A DNA stretch of 64,000 nt from positions 36,650,275 to 36,714,274 of the forward strand of contig NC_057764.1 of NCBI RefSeq assembly GCF_010389155.1, given 5' to 3'. Shown here in pieces: positions 35,919 through 47,677 of this stretch (positions are counted from its first letter, which is position 1; each line of letters begins with the position of its first letter). The stretch is from Erigeron canadensis (Eukaryota > Streptophyta > Magnoliopsida > Asterales > Asteraceae). Both the position numbers and the translations under genes were made by a program. The notes beneath the pieces are model-generated. The model had not been told where the DNA came from. It saw only the letters and a program-made list of their open reading frames with translations, and did not search any database.

Positions 35919-36002
35919 GATCCTTCTAACCCCTTATGAATGTGATAAGTGTATTCCACTGATCCTTCTAACCCCTTATGAATGTGACAAATATATTAGG
36001 CT
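35919..36002. repeat. 42-bp tandem duplication
   Basis: GATCCTTCTAACCCCTTATG starts at 35919 and again at 35961; the first 27 bp of the two units are identical apart from the last few bases after position 26. It lies about 500 bp upstream of the receptor-like protein start. Confidence 0.8.
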
Positions 36003-36082
36003 GATAAATTAGGAGGATTAATCATTCCCTTTAAACTATAATGTTCATTATTGCGATATTAAATTGGTTAACCGAATAAAGG

Positions 36083-36235
36083 TTTCTTTTTTTTGACTCA
36101 AATGTACACAACTTAACCAAGGTATCCCCGTGACCGTTTCCAACCATTTCTCTGGCCATTCCCAAAACGATTACCTAGGGACGTTTCAAATACGAGACAT
36201 CTTGTGAGGACTCCTAACCACCAGGCCACCTTGAT
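36083..36235 (-). mobile_element. SINE-like fragment, minus orientation
   Basis: The minus strand has GGTGGCCTGGTGGTTAGGAG, an A-box-like head, and GTATTTGAAACGTCCC at the B-box position, with a T run (A tail) at 36088-36095. No target duplication was identified. Confidence 0.45.
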
Positions 36236-36501
36236 GGTGGATTTATTGCATTAATCTATAAGATATTTTTTTGTCACTATGTATGTAGCGAGTATGCATA
36301 TAGCACGTATAGTAAAGGATTTTCATCTTTGTTTAACTGTATTTGTGGAATTTTTTTCACTGTTTTTTCCACAACAGTTTACCCTGGAAAGTTTAGCCGA
36401 AGACCAAGACAATGTTAAGTGAAAGTGCTCTGCTGATACCATATAAATTTAAACTTCGCTCATGTGCGAACATAGACCATATAGAACGATTTTGATCAAG
36501 T

Positions 36502-39500
36502 ATGATGATAAAGAGATTTATCAAGTTAATTCCTTTCAATATTGTACTTGTGTTTATTTTCCTGATATTTCTTGAATCCGACGCTGTTCCTTCACTTGGT
36601 GCTCCTCCTAATAGGGTCATTGGCAAGTGCAGTGAGAAGGAGCGAAATGCTCTACTCGAGTTCAAAGCCGGTTTTGTAGACTTCTCTGGCCATGTCTCTA
36701 CATGGAGAGCCCAAGATGACTGCTGCAGTTGGAGTGGAGTCGAGTGTAACAACCAAACGGGTCATGTCATAAAGCTTGACCTTCAACATTTTCAACTTCG
36801 TTTAGAAGGCGAGGTAAGTCCTTCGTTGCTTAACCTAAGCCACTTGACTTATCTTGATCTTAGCCATATGAATATTGGACAGGTATACGTTCCAAAACTC
36901 CCAGTTCCAAAGTTTATTGGTTCACTGACCAATTTAAGGTACCTTGACCTTTCTTATAATACTTTTAATGGAACTATCCCTGTGTTCATTGGTTCTTTGA
37001 CCAAACTAAGGTACCTTAACCTTTCATATAACTCTTTCGATGGAACAATCCCCAAGTTCATTGGTTCCTTGACCGAATTACGCTACCTTGATCTTTCATG
37101 GAATTTTTTCCGTGGAACTGTTCCTTCTGAACTCGGGAACCTCCGTAACTTGCGTTATCTTAAGCTAGCATCATCAGGAAGCGTTAAGAACCTAGATTGG
37201 CTTTCTCATTTCTCTTTTTTGCAACACTTGGATATTTCTTTCACTCCCTTCTCTGAGCCAAATAATTGGGTTGATATGATAATAAGACTACCAAAGTTAT
37301 CATATTTAGGCTTGAATCACTGTAACCTCTCAGCTGTCACACTTCCATATTCTTCTTTGGTCAACTCTTCTTCATCTATTGCTAGTCTCGATATTTCCGA
37401 CAACAATCTCACTTCATTAGCATACAACTGGTTATTGCCTTTAACTAGCAATAGGCTTCGCCATCTTTATCTCTCTTCAAATCGATTAGAATGGTTCCCA
37501 AAATATTTTGGAAGCCTCTGCAGCTTGACATTTCTTGATATCAAACTAAACCACGTGAATACAAGCTTTCCAGATTTCCTGACCAACTTATCAGGGTGTG
37601 CAGCGAGTAGTTTAGAAGAGTTGGACATTTACTTGAGCCGATTTACAGGGTCAGTGTCAAGTGAAATCCAAAAATTTGTGTCCTTAAAGAAATTAGAGTT
37701 ATCTGACAATCAGTTGGATGGATCCATAAGTAAGAAGATGTGGGAGCTACCAAAGCTTCAATATTTGAGTGCTTCTTCCAATTCTTTTCGTGGTATTATC
37801 CCGAAAGAGTTTGGCAAGTCAAAGCTACGTTACATCAATCTTTCAAAAAACTCTCTTGCCGGTATCCTCTCTGAAGTTCATATGCAAAACCTTTCTGATT
37901 TAGAACATCTGGACTTGTCATTCAACTCTTTATCTTTTGAGCTAAGTTCCCACTGGGTCCCCCCTTTCCAACTAAATCACATCGATTTGAGCTCTTGCAA
38001 GCTTGGCCCTCGGTTCCCCAAGTGGATTCAAACACAGAAAAATCTTACTCATCTAGATATTGCAAATTGTGGCATTTCAGATACAGTTTCGCCAGGACTT
38101 TGGGACGTATGGCCTTCTCGACCAAGATACTTTAATCTCTCTTTCAATAACATTAGCGGAGAGTTACCAGACCTAACATCAAAGTTTGGTCTTTATTCTG
38201 CTATAGATTTGAGTTCCAACAACTTCCATGGACATATACCAAAGTTTCCTTCTAGTTTGGTATCTTTAAATCTTTCAAGGAACAAATTCTACGGTGGAAT
38301 CTCTTTTTTATGCCAAATAGTGGATGGTCTTCTATCCTTTCTTGACCTTTCTCGCAACTCATTGAGCGGACAAATTCCAGATTGTTTATCTCATTTCAGG
38401 GAACTAATAATTCTTAATCTAGAACATAACAATCTGTCCGGAACAATTCCTACGTCTGTTCAATCTTTGGTTCAAGTTGAGGTAATGTACCTTTGCCACA
38501 ATAACTTTTCCGGTGAATTGCCTCTACTTTTGAAAAATTGCACCAAGTTGACCCTTTTGTGCTTGGGGTCCAACAAGTTCTCTGGCAATGTGCCTGCCTG
38601 GATTGGAGAAAATCTATCAGAGTTGTATGCTCTTAGTCTAAGATCAAACAACTTCGTTGGACCTATTCCTTCACAGTTATGTTGGCTAGAAAATCTTCAA
38701 ATACTGGATTTGTCAATAAACAAACTTAATGGAACCATTCCCTCGTGTTTGAATAATCTTACTGCCATGGTTCAGGAAACACCTTCATCAGAACAAGCCT
38801 TGCACTACTATTTACCTGCATACACATCTATAGGCCTTGATGAGCGCCAAGTTTCTGATTATAGTAACTATGTTGACTATGCAATGATTGAGTGGCAAGG
38901 AAATGAACGTGAATTCAAAAGCATCAATCTTGGATTGTTAAAGATCATCGATCTGTCAAGTAACAATCTAGTTGGAGCGATTCCAGATGAATTAACAGGT
39001 ATCTACAAACTTCTTGCTCTTAACTTGTCAAGGAATGCCTTACATGGGAAGATTCCAAGAAAGATTGGTGAGCTAAAATCTCTTCAAGTTCTAGATCTAT
39101 CTGGGAATGGTTTGTCAGGAAGGATCCCATCAAGCATGTCTTCATTGACTTTAATAAGCTCCTTGGACGTATCAGATAATAAATTATCTGGGAGAATACC
39201 ATCAAGCACTCAACTCCAATCGTTTGAACCATCAAGTTACTCAGGAAATGCAGGACTATGCGGACCTCCCATCAGCCAAAATTGCCCAGGAGACGCCATA
39301 CAAGAGGTTCCAAATGGCATATCTGAAGATGAAGATGCCAAGGAGGAGACAGATGGATCCTTGAGATTGCTTTATATCGGTGGAGGCATTGGATTTGGTA
39401 CTGGATTTTGGATTGCATTTGGGGCTTTACTGCTCAATCGTCATGGGAGATATGTCTTCTTTCGGTTTCATGACCACATGATGGACTGGGTTTCTATTCG

Positions 39501-39546
39501 TGCAATGTTGATCTTCATGAAATTTCAAAGGACTGCACATACATAA
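36502..39546 (+). CDS. Leucine-rich-repeat receptor-like protein (EIX2/RLP class)
   Basis: A 1014-aa single-exon cell-surface receptor without a kinase. Residues 1-29 form a signal peptide with a hydrophobic core (FNIVLVFIFLIFL). The LRR N-cap contains CSEKERNALLEFKAGF and the paired-Cys CCSWSGVEC motif. About 28-30 extracellular LRRs with LxxLxxLxLSxN and GxIP signatures follow; a non-LRR island lies near NYVDYAMIEWQGNEREF, before the last four repeats. The C-cap has GNAGLCGPPI. An acidic stretch (EDEDAKEET), a GxxxG-rich membrane helix (LLYIGGGIGFGTGFWIAFGA) and a 35-aa basic cytoplasmic tail close the protein. The closest named relatives are the EIX receptors, which detect fungal xylanase and signal through SOBIR1-type partners; the ligand here is unknown. 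Nothing in the frame is broken. The start could be the first or second of two adjacent Met codons. Confidence 0.93.
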   Translation: MMIKRFIKLIPFNIVLVFIFLIFLESDAVPSLGAPPNRVIGKCSEKERNALLEFKAGFVDFSGHVSTWRAQDDCCSWSGVECNNQTGHVIKLDLQHFQLRLEGEVSPSLLNLSHLTYLDLSHMNIGQVYVPKLPVPKFIGSLTNLRYLDLSYNTFNGTIPVFIGSLTKLRYLNLSYNSFDGTIPKFIGSLTELRYLDLSWNFFRGTVPSELGNLRNLRYLKLASSGSVKNLDWLSHFSFLQHLDISFTPFSEPNNWVDMIIRLPKLSYLGLNHCNLSAVTLPYSSLVNSSSSIASLDISDNNLTSLAYNWLLPLTSNRLRHLYLSSNRLEWFPKYFGSLCSLTFLDIKLNHVNTSFPDFLTNLSGCAASSLEELDIYLSRFTGSVSSEIQKFVSLKKLELSDNQLDGSISKKMWELPKLQYLSASSNSFRGIIPKEFGKSKLRYINLSKNSLAGILSEVHMQNLSDLEHLDLSFNSLSFELSSHWVPPFQLNHIDLSSCKLGPRFPKWIQTQKNLTHLDIANCGISDTVSPGLWDVWPSRPRYFNLSFNNISGELPDLTSKFGLYSAIDLSSNNFHGHIPKFPSSLVSLNLSRNKFYGGISFLCQIVDGLLSFLDLSRNSLSGQIPDCLSHFRELIILNLEHNNLSGTIPTSVQSLVQVEVMYLCHNNFSGELPLLLKNCTKLTLLCLGSNKFSGNVPAWIGENLSELYALSLRSNNFVGPIPSQLCWLENLQILDLSINKLNGTIPSCLNNLTAMVQETPSSEQALHYYLPAYTSIGLDERQVSDYSNYVDYAMIEWQGNEREFKSINLGLLKIIDLSSNNLVGAIPDELTGIYKLLALNLSRNALHGKIPRKIGELKSLQVLDLSGNGLSGRIPSSMSSLTLISSLDVSDNKLSGRIPSSTQLQSFEPSSYSGNAGLCGPPISQNCPGDAIQEVPNGISEDEDAKEETDGSLRLLYIGGGIGFGTGFWIAFGALLLNRHGRYVFFRFHDHMMDWVSIRAMLIFMKFQRTAHT

Positions 39547-40584
39547 CCGCAAAATTCCCTCAAATTGTTTTTCGTGTGGTTTTCTTTCACAACTATTTCT
39601 GCATCAATCTAGGCTTAAGTATTTCGCTTTGTTTAAAATTTGGGCAGACATGTTCCATTCTTGAATTTAATAAGAATATCCTTACTGGGAAATATATTTA
39701 TCTCTAGTTCTTGTCATTCTGTTTTGTGTGTTTGGCCATTAATCAGTCATTACAATTGTATGCAGCTTGTAGACCCACCTTGACAATGATTTGAAAGAAT
39801 TTGTGATACATACGTAGGAGAAAACATGATATTTTGCAATGCTTTTGTGCTTAAATTTGAGACTGAGACTCAAAATACACATCTAATTCTCAAAATAAAA
39901 CATCATCAATAATCCTCATTAGTCTCAATATATAAATCAACTCCTCTAAACTAGACTATCAAGAATCTGAACTTGTGAGGCTTATATATGATCATTACGA
40001 GTCTCAAAATACAAATCAACTCCACAGGTATGTCTAGTGGCAAAACAGGCGGGTTGGGTAATGAGTCAAAAAGGTTGTTTTTAATATCTCATAATAAGAC
40101 AGCAATATATTTTTGAAAAAAATGCAGAGTAACCTTGATTACCAAAATAAAGAAAAAGTACATGTTACATGCATCATAAGACTAGGATACACACAACTAT
40201 ACAAAGACACTGAGGAATAACCCAACCCTACAGTTTGAGTTATTCATAATTCCCAAGTAAAGATATCCTGACCAACACCTATGTTTTCATGAAGTTTTAC
40301 TCTCATGCATAAGAGTAAGCATTGGAATATCAGACAACAAAACAACTATTATTTAGTCACAATATTACTATTTTAAAGTCGATTGAAAAGGTCGAAGCTT
40401 TAGAAGTTCTTGTAAGAAAATAGGGGTGTTTTATTTATTCTTTCCGATACCATAACATGTTCAACTATACAAACATTTCGAATGTATGATCGTGTCAAAA
40501 AACTTCACCTATTATTCTTACATACTACACACATGTATTCTCGATACGTGCTGATCGATATCTCTTCTCTTCCCCTTCAGATGC
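39547..40584. other. Intergenic DNA between convergent genes
   Basis: Holds the probable 3' UTRs of the plus-strand receptor-like protein and the minus-strand SOUL gene. No other gene or repeat was identified. Confidence 0.45.
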
Positions 40585-42551
40585 TCACATATCAAAAGTG
40601 AACCAAATCTCATTCACTCTGTTGTCAAACTCAAATGGCGAATTGTACTGCGCAACCGTGTAGACTGTTGTGATTTCACCAGCATGAGTTTTTTTAATAG
40701 CATCAGACCAGATTGTGCCAGAGAGACTGGTGGACAAGGCTGCAGCTTCAACGCCTACCATTGAGTCCGTCACAAATCCACCGAATTGGCGCACTGCTAC
40801 GTAAGTAGGTCCCCATTTATTGATTGTGATGTCCTTAGCAGGAGGTGGATTAGCTTGATTTTTCTTTGGCACATAAAAACTCACAATGAATGAAGATTTA
40901 CAAAATGGTCCGTCACTTGGAACAATCTCGGTTAAAACTGGAGCTGTCATTTCTATCGGCTGGTTGTAGTTGTTTTTCCCTAGAATGTAGTTGAATAACC
41001 TAAACCGAAAAAGATATAATCAGTCCAAGAAGTGTGTCATATACTGTATACAAACAGTTCTCTTAATTTCAAACACTGTTTCTAAAAATAGCAATAAGTA
41101 TTTTTATCTACCATACAATTTGGACATTGCGTGTCAGGCCTCAACCTCTTAGTTAACGTTTGTTAAAAAAATAATTTAGACCCAAACAAGACCATGTAAC
41201 TATGTAAGATGAAACTCATTTATCTAAACGTGTTAGCGCGTTACAAATGGGTTGGTGATTAGGCAAACGCAAGGGCGTAGCTACATAGGGGTCGGGAGGG
41301 GCGCCCGACCCCCCGAAATTTTTTTTGCGATGTAAGGGGTATATTGTTTTCGTGTAGAAAAATTTCGATATACTCGGTTTTGACCCCCCATCTTAATTGT
41401 GAAATTTTTTTATATACTAAGCAATAAAATTGATCCATTACATTTTACATAAGCCAACAAAATTACTTAGCCCAAACTAAAACTCATTACCTAAATAAAA
41501 AACTTAGCCCACTGAATTCAAGGTTCTTAAAGGTCGAAAGACTGAACTCTAATTTTTTCAGTGAATCGAACCAGGTACCAACCGTTTGTCTCATTTTTAA
41601 TGTTTACTTGTCTTGGACAAATGTTTAGTTTTGCCGTGATTGAAACTTTTTTTTATAATAATAGTATCTAATTTTTTACCCGACCCGAATCGAATCACTG
41701 ACCCGAACATATTACCTGAAAAATAACGTTAGGAAAAAAAATTTTAGATCCCGACCCCCCACTCAAAAATTTCTAACTTCGCCACTGGGCAAACGGGTTT
41801 TATAGATTTTATAATTGTAATGATCCGTACACCACTTTAATTTAACTTAACTGTCCACCACCAAATATGCGTTAATTAGTTGTATGTGAAACATATTTGG
41901 TGGTGTAAGACTATAACAAAAGTAGGTATACGGATCACCCTGTTAGGATATGCAAAATTGTTTTTAATCCAAGTATACAAGGTTAAACGGCTTGGCGTAA
42001 ACTTATTTATCAACAAAACAACCCTGACAAGTTTATTAAACGTGTTAGTCCTGTCAGCTGGTTTTAAACTAAGTGTGACAATCGTGTCCGGTCACTTTTA
42101 GTGTTGCAGTATATAAACTTTCATATAATAAGCAATCCAAAACACCAAAAAGGCCGAATTATATTATAGAGTCATGCAATTTATTCTCAAATCTATATGA
42201 ATAATAATAATAATAATAATACTAATAACGTATATGTATAAAAATAGTATTTAAATAATAATAAAAGGTGAGTGACAGTAGTAGATAGACATACTGTAGG
42301 AAGCCGGAGCGAGTGCCAGCAACAAAGGAAATATCATCAATGGGAGAAGTGGTGGCCCACATACTGGAATTATAGACACGAATTTCATATCCATCACCCG
42401 AGTGAACCACGTCGTAGGTTGGACACTCGATGCGGTCACACTGTGGCACGGCCAGCAGTTTATTAGTATGTGACTGCCATGAGGGGGCTAACTTGATGTC
42501 GGACAGCAGGCTTAGTAGCATTGACAGTTTAAACAGGTTATACACTCCCAT
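40585..42551 (-). CDS. SOUL-family haem-binding protein (HBP2-like)
   Basis: Two exons on the minus strand, 42551-42295 and 40999-40585, joined by a GT..AG intron of about 1.3 kb, give 223 aa. The N-terminus (MGVYNLFKLSMLLSLLSDI) is hydrophobic, as in plant HBP members with a signal or anchor. The SOUL domain follows: IECPTYDVVHSGDGYEIRVY, then FLQLFNYILGKN across the exon junction, IEMTAPVLTEI, FYVPKKNQANPPPAKDITIN, and VAVRQFGGFVTD. It ends with YNSPFEFDNRVNEIWFTF. Members bind haem or tetrapyrroles in the cytosol or organelles; the substrate here is not shown by sequence. Frame, splice signals and conserved blocks look intact. A hAT MITE occupies 518 bp of the intron. The gene converges with the receptor-like protein upstream in the window. 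Confidence 0.92.
41270..41787. mobile_element. hAT MITE in the SOUL-gene intron
   Basis: Flanked by the 8-bp duplication GGCAAACG at 41262-41269 and 41788-41795. The ends are CAAGGGCGTAGCTA at the left and, on the other strand, CAGTGGCGAAGTTA at the right. Eight-base duplications with CA...TG termini mark the hAT superfamily, and GGCG-AG-TA termini are widespread in plant hAT MITEs. Subterminal GGTCGGG/CCCGACCC blocks lie near both ends. There is no ORF. Confidence 0.93.
42199..42230. repeat. (AAT)n microsatellite
   Basis: A short trinucleotide run just inside the 5' end of the SOUL-gene intron. Confidence 0.8.
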
Positions 42552-44560
42552 TCTTCTTTATTGAAATGAAAAAAGGATGAGTTTCAACTTTTAAGAAGCG
42601 AGCAATATTAATGGTAAAATGATAAGTGTCGGATGGCCACACGTTTGAGGTGGATAATTCGAATTTGGGGGTTTGGGGTGATGTCATATATGGTGTTATT
42701 TTTTAGTTGGGGATTTCAAAGGATGACATTACTCCACGTATGGATTTAGTTACAACAATACACGATGGTGTTTTGGCATTTCGGGGAAGATAGCAAACAT
42801 TTTAAGTTATTATAAGGATTCAAACTCAAAGTAACCACACCAATTTAAAAAAGGCGCCTGGTATCCAGACCAAACATTTTTACACAGTTTTTGAGAGTTA
42901 TTTAGAAAATAATTAGAAGAAAAAGAATACGATGAATTACAAAATAAGTTAGATTATTGAGTTAAATGTTAGCCTAGAAGAAAATGAAATAATAGGATTT
43001 GAAAGGATAATCTGGTTTTTAGATTCTAATTCTTTTCTTTTTCTTTTATAAACCAAACCAAAATCAAGAACTCACTGTTAATGGTTAATTTAATTACATG
43101 TAGTTAAATGTTACTTCCATATGGGTTTATATTGTTAAAGATGAGTTCTTATGATATTTACTTAAAAGTTATGTCTAAATATTGTATATTATGCTTTCAA
43201 TGTTGTAAATTGTTTCCCACAAACAAACATTTTAACTAATTTTTCCATGAGCTAATCTACCAAACCAAAAATATAAGATCTCATCTCACAATTCCGACTT
43301 AATGGGTTTAATGGTACTGTAGATTTTTTTTTTTTTTAAATAAAAAAACTCTTAAACCAAGTACACGTATTCAAAACTCCCGGATACCTAAAGCGTTTTT
43401 ATTTTATTTTTTTTTAAATAAAAAATCAGCTAACAAAAGATGAAATTAAACAATCAACGGCCCAGCCCGTTCCAGCCCATGGGTGTGAAGGCTGCTGCTG
43501 TTGTCGGCCGTCATGTATAACAAACCAACCAACAGGTCACTTATGTTAACCTAAATTGTTACTTCCTCATTATTCCATCTCATTTTCATAGTGTTATTTT
43601 GTTACAAATCTTTGCTGCTAAATTTAGCCAACTTCTATTTGTGTATAATTTGCTGCAAAATATATGATGTAATTTTTCAGTATGGTGCTTGGCTTATAGT
43701 TTATTTTCAAGCTTATTTGAGTTTGGGTTATGTTTGATAAAGTCCTGTTTTTGTGTTTATTTTTGGACTTATTTTTGCAATGATTAGCTTAGTCTAAAAT
43801 TATCAGATTTAATTTTGAATAGTAACTCTTAACTAAAGATGACAATGAGGATGAAACAGGTTTCCTGATTCTGTGCCTAATTCTTACTGTTTTATTATTG
43901 TCCAGCTTCTTTCGGCTGTTGACGGTTTTAAATCGTAATAATTATGGCTAGATTTGATTACATATTTTCTTACTCATCTGAGTCTCTCAACTATACTACA
44001 TTTTCTTTTACTTTGGTGGTGGTTATATATATATATATTGTAGTAACATAAGGTTAAGAAATAGAATATATAGTGTAAAGTAACATTGAAGGGCAACATA
44101 AGAAAAATATGTTTATATAGTCTGAATTTGACAGAATGGAAGATGATGAAATATAACAGGTACTTACGAGGTAGTCATATAGCCTAGATGCTCTCCTGGT
44201 GCAGCCGTAATCTTATGGTTATGCCGAGAGCTTCTAATGTTGTATAGATATGCCATATGATTATATATCAATGCTTGCTGATTCCTTCTGTCAGTGTCAC
44301 ATCATCGTTACAAATTTAGCATAAAGTAGTCAATTTGAAAATTTGTAATGTTGAAATCAAATTTTTTAGTATATGAGTATCTTTTGTCAGTTTTCATTTT
44401 TTTACGTTATACTCTAGTAGAATACCGTTTTATCATGATTGTTGGTTTTGACAGGGGAAATTAATCTTTTATCATTGATGAGCAAAACGGGTAATATGTT
44501 CGAGAGAGTAGTTTCAACTTTCAAATACACAAGAGGAACGAAAAGTCCTAGACCGTCTAT
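42552..44560. other. No gene recognised
   Basis: Probable promoter of the SOUL gene lies immediately right of 42551. At 43838-43900 there is a fragment (AAAGATGACAATGAGGATG) resembling the terminus of the GGATGACAA MITE family. No ORF has family features. Confidence 0.35.
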
Positions 44561-44565
44561 AATCT

Positions 44566-44690
44566 AGATGAATTGTGAAGCTCAGGTTGTGGTCTGTTTT
44601 TGGATTCTTGAATGCAGCTGGAGCTTTAAGGATCTGCATACAAAGCTCCTCAAGAAGAAATCTTTATGGTGACCCAAGTATGTTTACATC
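44566..44690. repeat. Left copy of a ~2-kb tandem duplication (flank marker)
   Basis: GGATTCTTGAATGCA followed by TCTGCATACAAAGCTC matches 46570-46660 at an offset of about 1980 bp. The two Gly/Cys-rich genes lie at a similar offset (2009 bp), so the whole locus duplicated as a unit. What this flank encodes, if anything, is not clear. Confidence 0.6.
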
Positions 44691-45668
44691 TAAAAAAATA
44701 TCATATTTGCAACTATTGCAACATAAAACATGTGTGCTTGTGTTTACCTTTTAAAAAAATAGAGTGCTTATACGTGACTTACCACCTTCAAGCAACACAT
44801 TGTGTTTTGATAAAGGATAGATGACTGTATTTATATGGATAGTACATTGTCTTTATGGCTAGAACTCTGCTACTGTGTAGCACTACCTATTTAGAACATG
44901 TTGTAGAAGGATGTGTGAATTGATTATGAAAAGTGATGGAAGTCTATTATGAATATTGTGTGCCTGTTATCTATAGATTGATTTAAAGTTGGCAGAGGAA
45001 AGCCTCTCCTTATTTTATTTCATTTTTGCTTATATGGTTTGCATGTTTACTCTTTGTTAACAAATGACAGAAAATGAATACAGACATTAACATCAAAAAC
45101 AGTAGATGCATCAAACTGATATTCTTGAAAACTCCTTATAGTGGCATCACCAAGGGCCTCAGGGTTACAGATTAAATGATTCTAAGTTTAGGTTCAGCAT
45201 TCTGGCATTCAATAAAAGACGAGTGAAATAGTAAATGATAGGGGCAAAGGTTTTCGAACCTTTTCATATTGACCTGTAAGGCTGTAAGTCTGTAACGGTA
45301 CATGCTAATACTCAAAATAACCTAAAAGAATGATGTGTTTTCAACGTATACCGTTTACCTTAGTCGAAGACAGTTTTTCACTTCACCATAGAACAATCTT
45401 CCAAACTTACCACAAAAGGTCTTCTAATTAAGCTTCTCTGAAAATCAAGCAAGTTTTCCTAGTATTTCCCCTGTTTTGACAAAGTCTTCCTTCCTAACTT
45501 AATTTCATAATTCATTAGGTGTATTTGGTGCACATATAGGGCTCATATTAGTCACATATACCAAAAGTCAACTGACAAACCACCCTTCTGCAGCCTAACC
45601 TCCAAGCAACCTAATGCTATAAATACTGATAACAAGCCAACATTTTATCATCACAGGTTCAAAGAAAA

Positions 45669-46013
45669 ATGAAAACATATGCCATCGTTCTCATAGACTG
45701 TGGTTCTGTTGCTGCAGCACTTATATTTTTGTGCGGTGTTTGTAATATTGGTAAGAAAAAGAAAACCAGAGTTCCAACCAGCACAAGACCACAAATAATC
45801 CGCCCACCACTCGGGACCACTCGTGACCTTGAATTAGGTAAAACTAGCAAAACCACAAATAATGATGGGGGAATGGTAATTCTAGCAGGAGCTGCAGCTT
45901 CTGTAGCTACAGCTGCTGTAATAATTAGTGGCGGTGGAGGTGGAGATAGCGGCGGCGGATGTGGTGGTGGTGGATGTGGTGGCGGCGGCTGTGGAGGGGG
46001 TTGTGGAGGTTGA
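45669..46013 (+). CDS. Small Gly/Cys-rich protein with N-terminal membrane anchor, copy 1
   Basis: A 114-aa protein that I do not recognise as a named family. Residues 1-27 are hydrophobic (MKTYAIVLIDCGSVAAALIF), followed by a basic stretch (GKKKKTRVP). A Pro/Thr-rich middle and a second hydrophobic patch (MVILAGAAASVATAAVII) come next. It ends in a Gly/Cys tail with Cys spaced 5, 5 and 4 residues apart (GGGCGGGGCGGGGCGGGCGG). Two hydrophobic segments around a basic loop suggest a membrane protein. A TATA-like TGCTATAAATACTG lies about 60 bp upstream, consistent with a real promoter. The paralogue at 47678-47973 keeps the same plan and is only partly conserved elsewhere, evidence that the frame was under selection. 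Function unknown. Confidence 0.72.
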   Translation: MKTYAIVLIDCGSVAAALIFLCGVCNIGKKKKTRVPTSTRPQIIRPPLGTTRDLELGKTSKTTNNDGGMVILAGAAASVATAAVIISGGGGGDSGGGCGGGGCGGGGCGGGCGG

Positions 46014-47677
46014 TCAAGGTTTAGTCATTCTCTTATTTCAGCCTACTTTCTCAAGTGTAAGAAAAAGTTAATTTTTTTTCCGTCCGTCCTAATGTGAACA
46101 AAAAAAACTCCACTCAGTAACCCATTGCCTTTCAGTTGTCATGACGGTCTACGCTTTGTACATAAAAGGGGCCGAATGGTTCTGAACTTGCTAGCTCTTG
46201 GATACTTCTGTGTGAAATGTGTTTTTTTTTGTTGTACAGTATTCCGTGTTCAATTAGTAAATAAGAATGATAAAATAAAAGAGATGATGTTTATAAGAAA
46301 ACAAATGATACCCTTCCAATAATTTGATGATATCAGACTTGACAAGTCTTCTAGGTAAATGGAAGTTCATGTTACCTACAGATTCATCTGAACTCAACTG
46401 AGCAAGTTCCTTCTGATAGCTTATTTTGGGTGTATATAAACTTTACTTTCACACCATGTCTACGGTCCACTGGCCAAATGGGTAAACATATTGGAGATTG
46501 TAGGTTCCAATTTTCCAGACAAAAGAAAAATCTATGAACCCATTGTGCTCCAGGTAATCACAATCTGTCATGGATTCTTGAATGCAAGTGGTGGTGAAAT
46601 ATCTGCATACAAAGCTCTTCAAGAAAAATTCTTCATCACGTCTCACAAAGTATGTATGTAGTAGAAAGTTCATTACGTGTGCAACCATGGTAACATGCAA
46701 AACCTTTTGCACTTACATTTCACTTGGTAAAGGATAACAGACTGAAAGATGTAGGTATAGCAAGCATATTGATGTATTATTCTTGTGATAATATATGTCA
46801 TGAAGCCATAGTAAGTGCATTTCTTATGACCTGTTACAATGACGATGAAATAAAAGAGAGAACGGTAATAAGAAATAAGAAATGCACTTGCTATGGCTTG
46901 ATGAATATTATCCTTCTCGCAGAAGATGTGCCCAGGCTAGCTTGGGAAGTCTTCTAGTGTTAATGGACGTTCAAGTTACCCACTTGCCACTTATATGATG
47001 TATCACAAGTCAGCAGAAAAAGTTTCCATTATAGCGCTTCTTAAAAGCTTATAAGAACGATATCAGTTGTAAGTTTTGCGATGTTTCACTGATTCATTCA
47101 CATTGAGGGTTTAATCTATAGTATGCACAGACCAATCAATGTCTTATGTTGCAAAATCTATTTGAAACATGGTAGTATAGAGAATATGGGTGAATGGAAT
47201 GTAAAAAGAATGAGGATCTTTATAGCATTTCTCTTTATCTATAATCCATTAGAACTTTTAAACTGACACATTTGTTCTCAAAGAGTCCTTAAGATTCGTG
47301 GGTTTGTTGTACCTTCGAGAGTGTACATGTTTAGTATGGCTATTTCGACCAAAATGTTGGTGAAACTGGTAAAACCGGGTTAAAAAAACAGTCTTTTGAT
47401 ATACCTTTCCTTGAAAAAGTTGCATAGTTGACAATTAAAAAATTTCCAAATCAAATGAATTTAATTGCCTAGCAATTCTCCTCCATTTCCCTTGCTTTGA
47501 CGAAGTCTCTTCACAAACTACCCGTAAGATAAGTCAACACATGAGTCTTGGAGATCAATTTCCAAGCAAGCTAATGCAATAAATAGGATGATAAACTAAC
47601 ATTTTAATCATCCTCGTGCAGTCGTGCATGTATTCAAAAATAAAAAAGAAAAAGAAAAAGAAAAAAGAAAGAAGAAG
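46014..47677. other. Spacer between tandem Gly/Cys-rich genes, with duplicated flanks
   Basis: Contains the second copy of the flank marker (46551-46660), a duplicated 3'-region module (about 46264-46380 and 46838-46980, with a third relative at 48091-48150; shared GAAATAAAAGAGA and AAGTCTTCTAG), and a 25-bp hairpin at 46803-46899. The promoter of copy 2 has TATA-like AATGCAATAAATAGG at about 47571. No further gene is supported. Confidence 0.5.
46803..46899. repeat. Inverted repeat with 25-bp arms
   Basis: Arms 46803-46827 and 46875-46899 are reverse complements with a single mismatch (core AAGTGCATTTCTTAT), separated by 47 bp. The loop contains the conserved module GATGAAATAAAAGAGAG. A transcript would fold into a stable stem. 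Confidence 0.9.

Noticed and set aside
36502..39546. Receptor kinase
   Set aside because: After the membrane helix only 35 residues remain; no kinase domain follows in any frame.
46449..46712. 87-codon minus-strand frame in the tandem locus
   Set aside because: It overlaps a duplicated flank but the frame is not preserved in the other copy at 44.6 kb.
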